Part shown: positions 1 to 5,139 of the stretch, one piece after another | Layout: each line of letters opens with the position of its first letter | Numbering within the stretch: the stretch's first letter is position 1 | Source of the DNA: Acidimicrobiia bacterium | GTDB taxonomy: Bacteria; Actinomycetota; Acidimicrobiia; Spongiisociales; UBA5794 | Length of the DNA: 6,841 bases | Reading direction: 5' to 3' | NCBI GenBank assembly: GCA_013003515.1 | Contig: JABDIW010000080.1 | Span: 1 to 6,841 of the forward strand | Made by a program: the position numbers and the translations under genes | Notes under the pieces: model-generated | What the model was told of the DNA's origin: nothing | Database searches by the model: none | The model's input: the letters and a program-made list of their open reading frames with translations, nothing else

Positions 1-1
1 G

Positions 2-292
2 GTCGGCCTCAACTGGGCGACCTCGCGGTTGCGCAAGGCGACACGGGAGACGATCGGGCAGAACGTCGACCGACCCTATGTCGACGACGAGGTGGCCGAT
101 CCGGCCATCGCGGCGGCACTCCACGAGTTATCGGTCAACCATCGCGAGGTCATCGTGATGCGATATCTCCTCGACTGGTCCATCAACGACATCGCGGCGG
201 CACTCGAGGTGCCGCCGGGCACGGTGAAGAGCCGCCTGCACAGGGCGGTCGGACACCTCAATGAGCTGCTCGACAGGGAGACGACCGAATGA
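2..292 (+). CDS. ECF sigma factor, C-terminal part (5' end outside window)
   Basis: RNA polymerase sigma factor of the ECF (sigma-70 group 4) type; it would direct core polymerase to a small set of promoters. The reading frame is open from the first codon at base 2, so the gene begins upstream. The first visible residues, VGLNWATSRLRK, match the end of sigma region 2.4. A linker of about 27 residues follows, then region 4 from base 119 to about 270. Region 4 starts LHELSVNHREVIVMRY, continues with a first helix DIAAALEV, and has the recognition helix PPGTVKSRLHRAV, a textbook -35-binding helix-turn-helix. The TTG at 29 is not the real start because conserved sequence continues upstream of it. 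The stop codon overlaps the next ATG (ATGA), so the two genes are translationally coupled, the usual layout for an ECF sigma factor and its membrane regulator. The target promoters cannot be inferred. Confidence 0.93.
   Translation, partial: VGLNWATSRLRKATRETIGQNVDRPYVDDEVADPAIAAALHELSVNHREVIVMRYLLDWSINDIAAALEVPPGTVKSRLHRAVGHLNELLDRETTE
275..280 (+). promoter_or_regulatory. Ribosome binding site for the membrane sigma-like gene
   Basis: AGGGAG lies 8 bases before the ATG at 289, inside the last codons of the upstream sigma gene. It is a near-ideal Shine-Dalgarno sequence and supports the ATG in the ATGA overlap as the true start of the downstream gene. Confidence 0.75.
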
Positions 293-2676
293 CAGACCAG
301 ATCGATCCGGCAATCGAGGAACGGCTTCGCGCTGCTCTCCAGGACGAGTCCGGTCTCCTGCCACCGGCACCGTCGACGACTCCCCCGCACCTGGCCGAGG
401 CTCTGCCGACCATCGCCACGACCTCTGGGCCGGTGACCACCGGCTACGACGCCTTCTACGAAGCCCACCGCGACGAGCTGTACCGGGCCCTGGCCCTCAC
501 GCTGGCAGACCGCGACCTCGCCACCGAAGCCGTCGACCGCTCCCTCGGCAACGCCTTCACCACCTGGCGCCGCACTTCGAAACTCGACGACCCCCGCACC
601 AAGGTGTTCCACGCCGGGTACGAGTGGGCGCGCAAACGACAGGGCAAGAGTGGCCGAGGCGTGTCCGGGTTCCGCCTCGAGTGGGAGACCGATGAGACCA
701 ACGCCGACATCATCTCCACCCTGCGGGGGCTGCCGACGGAGCAACGAGCCGTCCTCGTCGCCCGCCACTACATGGGGTGGGACGCCGCGGCATCTGCAGC
801 CGCTCTGGGCACCACCGCACAGGCGGTCGTGTCACGCGACGTCCGTGCGACGGAAGCTGTTGCCGCTGCGATGTCGATCGACACCGCCGAAGCCTCCCGG
901 GTCATTCCGGGTGCGCTGCTCGCCGACGCCAACGGACTTGCCGTGCCGCTGTCCCGCCTCGACAGCACCAAGTCGAGGGGCTGGGCCCGGCGTGGCATGG
1001 CTGCGCTTGCCGGAGCCGCTGCGGTCATCGTGGTCGTCGGGGGAGTCGGTCTCGGCTACCAGGCACTCACAGGCGGCAACGAAGACCCGGAGGGTGGCAC
1101 CACCGCCGGAACCACCGTGAACGGCACCACCGATTCGACCATCGTCACCAGTCTCGCCGACCCGGCCACGCTCGCCGATCTCGAGTGGACCAGGATTCCC
1201 CTCGGCGCCCAGGACGGCGACATCAGCCAGATCGCCTACGGAGCCAGCGGGTTCGTAGCCCTCGGCAACGACTGGCAGAACGGCCGCTCTCTGGCCTTCG
1301 TCTCCGAGGATGGCCTGGCCTGGGAGCAGATCCAGGCACCGATGGACTCCAACAACGGGTGGATCGCCGGGCTCCAGACCGGTGACTTCGGCTACATCGC
1401 GGTCGGCACCATCTACGACAACTTCGGCGGCGGGAACCAGGCGATGGTGTGGACGTCCGAAGACGGCTTCGCCTGGACCGAGAGCCAGTTGTCGGCTGTC
1501 GAGCAGGAGGAGATCGCCGGCATCAACGTGCAGTGGTACACCGACGTCTACAACGTGTCAGCGGCAAACGGCAAGTTCATCGCCGTCGGCAGCCAGTGGG
1601 CCGACATCGGCGATCCGCAGCGGTTCTTCGAAGACTCACTGCCCGACGATGTGTCGTTGTGGTGGGGATGGGACATCGACAGGTCCAACCCCGACGACCC
1701 GGCCCTCATCGTCTACGGCGAAGAAGGCCAGAGCCAGGAGTCGTTCCCGTTCTCCGAGATCGGCCTCGATCCCGCACTCGCCGACGTCATCTGGTCGAAC
1801 CGTGCTCTGGTGTGGACCTCCGAAGACGGGGAGACCTGGACAGAGGGCACCGCGGTCGAGGGATTCGGTGCCGACTCTGGCATCGGTCGCATCGCCGCCG
1901 GCGAGTCAGGGTTCGTCGCATCGGTGTGGCAGCGGTTTGGCCAAGGCCTGTACTACTCGGAGACGGGCGAGAAGTGGGAGCGCATCGAGCTTCCCCGTGG
2001 GTCCCAGGTGAATGACGTCACGGCGTACGGGAGCACCTATCTCGCCGTCGGGACGAGCGCAGGATCTGGAGCCGTGTTCACGTCCAGCGACGGGCTCACG
2101 TGGGAGGTCACGACAGACGAGGCGCTCCAGGCCGACTACATCGAGAGGATCGCGGCTGGACCAGCCGGATTCGCACTCATCGCCCGCGGCTCGGGATCGG
2201 GCGGCATCAACGAGCTGCCTCCGGCCATCCTGGACAACGGCACGATCCAGGTCGAGATGTATCAGGACGGCACGTTCACCGTCTATGACTCGGCAACCGG
2301 TGACGAGCTGTACACGCTCTATGGCGACGAGGTCACGTACTCGAACCGTGGAGACGTCACCTTCACCGATCCGGAGAGCGGCGAGACAACGACCTTCACA
2401 GCCGACGAGGTGAACCTGGCCTGGGAGCAGGTCTACATGAGCTTCGAGGAGTCCATGCCGGTCGAGCCCTTCGAGGAGACCGGTCCGCGGATCCTCGTTT
2501 CTGCCAACGGCACCGACTGGGTCGAGATGGACACGGCAGCAGCGTTCGGGCAGAACTTCTACCCGAACAGCCTGGCTCTCGGCCCCGACGCCATCGTGAT
2601 GGCCGGCTGGCAGGAGGGCGGGTTCGGATTCGAGCAGGCTCCGAAGCCCAGCGTCTGGGTGGGCATCGCTCCCTGA
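289..2676 (+). CDS. Membrane-tethered degenerate ECF sigma-like protein with beta-propeller ectodomain
   Basis: This 795-residue protein occupies the anti-sigma position of an ECF pair. Residues 1-45 form a short helix (IEERLRAALQDE) and a proline-rich linker. Residues 53-118 resemble sigma region 2 (YDAFYEAHRDELYRALALTL, then DLATEAVDRSLGNAFTTW). Residues 143-193 resemble region 4 (LRGLPTEQRAVLVARHYMGW). Residues about 236-258 form one transmembrane helix preceded by KSRGWARRG, so the N-terminus should be cytoplasmic. A Gly/Thr-rich linker follows. Residues about 295-795 form an acidic ectodomain with six S-x-D-G-x-x-W-type motifs alternating with G-F-V/I-A-V-G strands, read as a propeller. 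The region 4 recognition helix is eroded (AQAVVSRDVRAT), so promoter binding is doubtful. My inference is a sensor that binds or competes with the upstream sigma factor, or releases its own sigma-like domain after cleavage. No zinc-binding anti-sigma HxxxCxxC motif is present. Architecture is well supported; function is not established. Confidence 0.85.
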   Translation: MTDQIDPAIEERLRAALQDESGLLPPAPSTTPPHLAEALPTIATTSGPVTTGYDAFYEAHRDELYRALALTLADRDLATEAVDRSLGNAFTTWRRTSKLDDPRTKVFHAGYEWARKRQGKSGRGVSGFRLEWETDETNADIISTLRGLPTEQRAVLVARHYMGWDAAASAAALGTTAQAVVSRDVRATEAVAAAMSIDTAEASRVIPGALLADANGLAVPLSRLDSTKSRGWARRGMAALAGAAAVIVVVGGVGLGYQALTGGNEDPEGGTTAGTTVNGTTDSTIVTSLADPATLADLEWTRIPLGAQDGDISQIAYGASGFVALGNDWQNGRSLAFVSEDGLAWEQIQAPMDSNNGWIAGLQTGDFGYIAVGTIYDNFGGGNQAMVWTSEDGFAWTESQLSAVEQEEIAGINVQWYTDVYNVSAANGKFIAVGSQWADIGDPQRFFEDSLPDDVSLWWGWDIDRSNPDDPALIVYGEEGQSQESFPFSEIGLDPALADVIWSNRALVWTSEDGETWTEGTAVEGFGADSGIGRIAAGESGFVASVWQRFGQGLYYSETGEKWERIELPRGSQVNDVTAYGSTYLAVGTSAGSGAVFTSSDGLTWEVTTDEALQADYIERIAAGPAGFALIARGSGSGGINELPPAILDNGTIQVEMYQDGTFTVYDSATGDELYTLYGDEVTYSNRGDVTFTDPESGETTTFTADEVNLAWEQVYMSFEESMPVEPFEETGPRILVSANGTDWVEMDTAAAFGQNFYPNSLALGPDAIVMAGWQEGGFGFEQAPKPSVWVGIAP
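991..1062 (+). other. Single transmembrane segment of the sigma-like/propeller protein
   Basis: These bases encode residues 235-258, an uninterrupted Ala/Val/Ile/Gly-rich stretch (LAGAAAVIVVVGGVGLGY). A cluster of Lys/Arg lies just before it and the Asn/Asp/Glu/Thr-rich linker GGNEDPEGGTTAGTT just after. By the positive-inside rule the sigma-like half faces the cytoplasm and the propeller half faces outward. No cleavable signal peptide is present at the N-terminus. Confidence 0.88.
1303..2520 (+). repeat. Six SxDGxxW-type blade motifs in the ectodomain
   Basis: The motifs lie at residues 339-345 (SEDGLAW), 390-396 (SEDGFAW), 511-517 (SEDGETW), 557-563 (SETGEKW), 599-605 (SSDGLTW) and 738-744 (SANGTDW). 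They resemble, but are one residue shorter than, the sialidase/BNR Asp-box. Each is preceded by a strand such as GFVALGN, GYIAVGT, KFIAVGS or TYLAVGT. A seventh such strand (DAIVMAG, about 766-772) lies near the C-terminus without its own motif, while EWTRIPL at 299-305 could supply the missing strand. This suggests a seven-bladed propeller closed by joining its N- and C-terminal strands. The blade count is inference. Confidence 0.7.
2269..2412 (+). repeat. Two-copy beta-hairpin unit inserted in the propeller
   Basis: Residues 661-682 and 688-708 are two related units of about 21 residues. The first reads GTFTVYDSATGDELYT and ends GDEV; the second reads GDVTFTDPESGETTTFT and ends ADEV. Shared features are a D-x-x-S/T-G-D/E turn and a terminal D-E-V. 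They sit between the strand GFALIARGSG and the last SxNGxxW motif, so they look like a small extra beta domain inserted in one blade. Confidence 0.5.
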
Positions 2677-2690
2677 GCCTCAATAGGCTC
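2675..2690 (+). terminator. Small hairpin at the end of the sigma-like gene, terminator-like but without U-tract
   Basis: GAGCCT and AGGCTC form a perfect 6-bp stem around the loop CAAT. The stem begins inside the TGA stop codon and fills most of the 19-base gap before the acetyltransferase. No run of T follows (CGCCGG comes next), so it is not a standard intrinsic terminator. It may attenuate transcription, protect a 3' end, or be chance. Confidence 0.3.
2684..2689 (+). promoter_or_regulatory. Candidate -10 element for leaderless transcription of the acetyltransferase gene
   Basis: TAGGCT matches the TANNNT form of actinobacterial -10 boxes and lies 6 bases before the GTG at 2696. That is the spacing expected if transcription starts at the start codon. 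The absence of any Shine-Dalgarno sequence before this GTG agrees with a leaderless mRNA. No convincing -35 is visible. The element also forms part of the hairpin arm at 2685-2690, so one signal may be an artefact of the other. Confidence 0.35.
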
Positions 2691-2695
2691 GCCGG

Positions 2696-3583
2696 GTGCC
2701 CTTCCTGACGAGACCCGCCACCGAAGCCGACCGGGCCGCGATCCGTGACCTGACCCGCCACACGTTCTCGTGGGGCGACTACGTGATGCGCAATTGGGAC
2801 GAGTGGATGGCCGACCCCGCCGGCACCATGCTGGTGGCCGTCGACACCGAGGACATCGCGATCGGGCTGACCCGGATCTCGATGCTCAGCAGCACCGAAG
2901 CCTGGGTCCAGGCGACCCGGGTGCACCAGGAGCACCGGCGCCAGGGAATGGCCCACCAGCTCGTCGACGAGGCCATCGAGTGGGCGCGGGACCGCGGAGC
3001 GACCGTGGCCCGGCTGGTCATCGAGGGCTGGAACTCCGCCTCGATCGGCCACGTCGAGCGCCTCGGTTTCCGCAAGGTCAGCGACTGGATGATGGCCGAG
3101 CGCGGGGTGGGTGACTCCTCCCCGGTCCCCGAGGGGAACGGTGGCCAGCGGGTACGTGGCGCCGAACGTCTCCGCCCTGCTCCCGGGGCCGAGGCCGATC
3201 CCGCCTTCATGTCGTGGCAACGCAGTCCGCTGGCACGAGCCGCTCGCGGTCTGTTTCCCCCACGGGGATGGCGATGGCGGGCCCTCGAGGTCGACGACCT
3301 CCGGGAGTCGGCGCGAGCGAGCGAGTTCCTCACCGGACGCCCCGGATGGGCGATCGGCGGCGTCAGCAACGACACGTTCGAAGTGCGCTGGGTCGAGACC
3401 TCGCCCGACGACGCCTACGACCTGGCGCGATCCCTGGTGGACGCCGCCTCCGATCACCCGGTGGAGCGTCTCGAGGCGAAACTCGTCGACGTCGACTGGC
3501 TCACTCAGGCATTCCGGCGGGTCGGCTGCAAGCTGTCCGGTCTCCACGTCTTCGAACGAGCCATCAACCGGCCGGTCGAGTAG
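2696..3583 (+). CDS. GNAT-family N-acetyltransferase with extra C-terminal domain
   Basis: Predicted acetyl-CoA-dependent N-acetyltransferase of 295 residues; substrate unknown. The N-terminal GNAT domain (about 3-130) opens with FLTRPATEADRAAIRDLT, the usual first strand and helix, which supports the GTG start. The acetyl-CoA pyrophosphate loop is RRQGMA (81-86, the R/Q-x-x-G-x-A motif) within VHQEHRRQGMAHQLVDEAIE, followed by the NSASIGHVERLGFRK segment (113-127) typical of the fold's end. Residues about 135-190 are a Pro/Gly/Arg-rich linker. Residues about 195-295 form a second part with a helix DDAYDLARSLVDAA and an ending QAFRRVGCKLSGLHVFER. This resembles the last part of a GNAT fold but lacks the R/Q-x-x-G-x-G/A loop, so it may be a degenerate second GNAT domain. 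The gene converges on hyuB with 8 bases between stops. It could be read through from the sigma genes or have its own leaderless promoter. Confidence 0.85.
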   Translation: MPFLTRPATEADRAAIRDLTRHTFSWGDYVMRNWDEWMADPAGTMLVAVDTEDIAIGLTRISMLSSTEAWVQATRVHQEHRRQGMAHQLVDEAIEWARDRGATVARLVIEGWNSASIGHVERLGFRKVSDWMMAERGVGDSSPVPEGNGGQRVRGAERLRPAPGAEADPAFMSWQRSPLARAARGLFPPRGWRWRALEVDDLRESARASEFLTGRPGWAIGGVSNDTFEVRWVETSPDDAYDLARSLVDAASDHPVERLEAKLVDVDWLTQAFRRVGCKLSGLHVFERAINRPVE

Positions 3584-3603
3584 CTGCGTCTTCAGCCGGC
3601 CGG
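3568..3603. terminator. Possible bidirectional hairpin at the convergent gene ends
   Basis: CCGGCCGG occurs at 3568-3575 and again at 3596-3603. The sequence is its own reverse complement, so the copies can pair as an 8-bp all-G/C stem around a 20-base loop that holds both stop codons. The same structure forms in the RNA of either strand. There is no T-tract on either side. It could act as a shared pause or 3'-end signal for the two convergent genes, but such words are common in GC-rich DNA. Confidence 0.3.
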
Positions 3604-5139
3604 GCCCCAGCCTCCCCCGCCCGGGGTCCTCACCAGCAACCGGTCGCCTGGCTCGACGTCGAACGTCGCCTTCCCCGGGAGCCGCTCGGGTTCGGCACCA
3701 GGATTGATGAGCCAGTCCTCACCAACGGCACCCGGTTCGCCACCCGCCAGTCCCCAGGGTCGGTTGCGGCGCCGCTCACCGATGATCGACACGGTGGCCG
3801 GGGCGAGGAACTCGAGTTCGCGCTCGATGCCCTCGCCACCCGGGTGCAACCCTGCGCCTCCAGAGCCGCGCCGCAGCCCGTAGCGAAGGACCCGGAACGG
3901 GTAGTGGCTCTCCAGCGACTCGATGGGCGTGTTCTTGGTGTTGGTCATCCCGGTGTGGATGCCGGACTGACCCGGCTTGTCGGGACGGCCACCCTGGCCA
4001 CCCGCCAGGGTCTCGTAATAGGCGAAGCCGTCGCCACCGATGAGGACGTTGTTCATGGTCCCCTGACCGGCGGCGGGAACCCGCTCCGGTGCTGCCTCGG
4101 CAAGGGCCCCGAGGAGCACGTCGGCGATCCGCTGTGAGGTCTCGACGTTGCCTGCGGCGACCGCCGCAGGAGCCTCGGCGTTGACGATGGACCCGAGAGG
4201 TGCCTGGAGGTGGAGCGGCCGGGAACAACCGCCGTTGGCCGGGATGGTCGGATCGGCGGCGACCCGCACCGCATACAGCAGACAGGATGCCGTGACCGCC
4301 TCGACTGCGTTGATGTTCCCTGCGATCTGGGGCGCCGATCCCGTGAAGTCGGCCGACAGCTCTCCCCGGTCGATGTCGACTGCGACAGAGATCGGAACGT
4401 CGTCGTCGCCCCATTCCATGACGTCGCTGAACCGGTAGGTGCCATCCGGCATGGCCATGAGGGCGGCTTCCATCCGGCGTTGGCCGTAGTCGAGGAGCGC
4501 CGTCGCCACCTCGCCGAAGCGGTCGCACCCGGTTGCCGCCACCGCTTCCTCGACCCGCTGTGCGGCCGCCTCGTTGGCGCCGAGCTGCGCCGAGAGGTCG
4601 CCGCTGCGCTCATCGGGGGTCCGGGTTGCGGCGAGCATCGGCCCGAGGAACTCCTCCACCCAGGCGCCGCCCCGGATGGCGACGGTGGGCGGTACCCGAT
4701 GACCCTCCTGGTCGACCGTCACCGCATGGGCGGGCATCGAGCCCGGGGCCTCGCCACCCACATCGGCGTGGTGAGCTCGGTTCGCCACCCACGCCACCAG
4801 GGCTCCATCGACGTGGACCGGTCGCACCAGTGTCAGGTCGTTGAGGTGGGTACCGCCATGGAAGGGGTCGTTCACCGCGTACTGCAAACCCGGCTCGTGA
4901 TCGTTGCCGAAGACCTCGAGGACGGCCCGTACCGAGGCCGGCATCGAACCCAGGTGCACCGGGATGTGCTCGGCCTGGGCGAGCATCTCACCGTTTGGCA
5001 TGAACAGAGCCGCCGAGCAGTCGGCGCGTTCCTTGATGTTGGGTGAGTAGGCGGTGCGGCGCAGGACGATGCCCATCTCCTCGGCGATCCCGGCGAGCCG
5101 GTTCCGGGCGACCTCGAGGGTGATGGGGTCGACGCTCAC
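3592..5139 (-). CDS. hyuB: Hydantoinase B / oxoprolinase family subunit
   Basis: Beta subunit of an ATP-dependent hydantoinase, 5-oxoprolinase or aryl-ketone carboxylase type enzyme; it acts in the cytoplasm with the HyuA-type subunit encoded just upstream. The 515-residue protein is complete. It starts SVDPITLEVARNRLAGIAEE, has the family signature RTAYSPNIKERADCSAAL (28-45) and AQAEHIPVHLGSMP (54-67), then NDPFHGGTHLNDLTLVRP (90-107), RAHHADVGG (121-129), GTMNNVLIGG (360-369), GGQGGRPDKPGQSGIHTGMTN (380-400) and the glycine-rich end TPGGGGWG. H98, D101 and H123 match, in spacing, the H-x-x-D...H metal site that I recall from acetone carboxylase. The start chosen is the GTG at 5139-5137, whose GTGA overlaps the hyuA stop. 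The frame stays open to 5274 but that extension is Arg/Gly-rich and unlike the family. No gamma subunit follows, which argues against acetone carboxylase. Substrate unresolved. Confidence 0.92.
   Translation of the reverse strand: MSVDPITLEVARNRLAGIAEEMGIVLRRTAYSPNIKERADCSAALFMPNGEMLAQAEHIPVHLGSMPASVRAVLEVFGNDHEPGLQYAVNDPFHGGTHLNDLTLVRPVHVDGALVAWVANRAHHADVGGEAPGSMPAHAVTVDQEGHRVPPTVAIRGGAWVEEFLGPMLAATRTPDERSGDLSAQLGANEAAAQRVEEAVAATGCDRFGEVATALLDYGQRRMEAALMAMPDGTYRFSDVMEWGDDDVPISVAVDIDRGELSADFTGSAPQIAGNINAVEAVTASCLLYAVRVAADPTIPANGGCSRPLHLQAPLGSIVNAEAPAAVAAGNVETSQRIADVLLGALAEAAPERVPAAGQGTMNNVLIGGDGFAYYETLAGGQGGRPDKPGQSGIHTGMTNTKNTPIESLESHYPFRVLRYGLRRGSGGAGLHPGGEGIERELEFLAPATVSIIGERRRNRPWGLAGGEPGAVGEDWLINPGAEPERLPGKATFDVEPGDRLLVRTPGGGGWGPAG

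Noticed and set aside
29..292. TTG at 29 as start of a small separate sigma-like protein
   Set aside because: The same frame is open to base 2 and encodes region 2 residues (VGLNWATSR) directly before it, so this is the tail of a larger gene.
76..768. 230-codon open frame on the - strand opposite the two sigma-like genes
   Set aside because: It is antisense to conserved sigma regions, with no domain and no plausible start context.
1303..2520. Sialidase or other glycosidase activity suggested by the Asp-box-like repeats
   Set aside because: Asp-boxes are structural, the motif here is a shortened variant, and no catalytic Arg triad or Tyr/Glu pair of sialidases can be assigned.
2396..3547. 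383-codon open frame on the - strand opposite the acetyltransferase
   Set aside because: It is antisense to a recognisable GNAT gene and to the end of the sigma-like gene, and its translation is low-complexity with no motif.
3214..4137. 307-codon open frame on the + strand across the convergent junction
   Set aside because: It runs through the end of the acetyltransferase in another frame and antisense to hyuB; the Arg-rich translation indicates a shadow frame.
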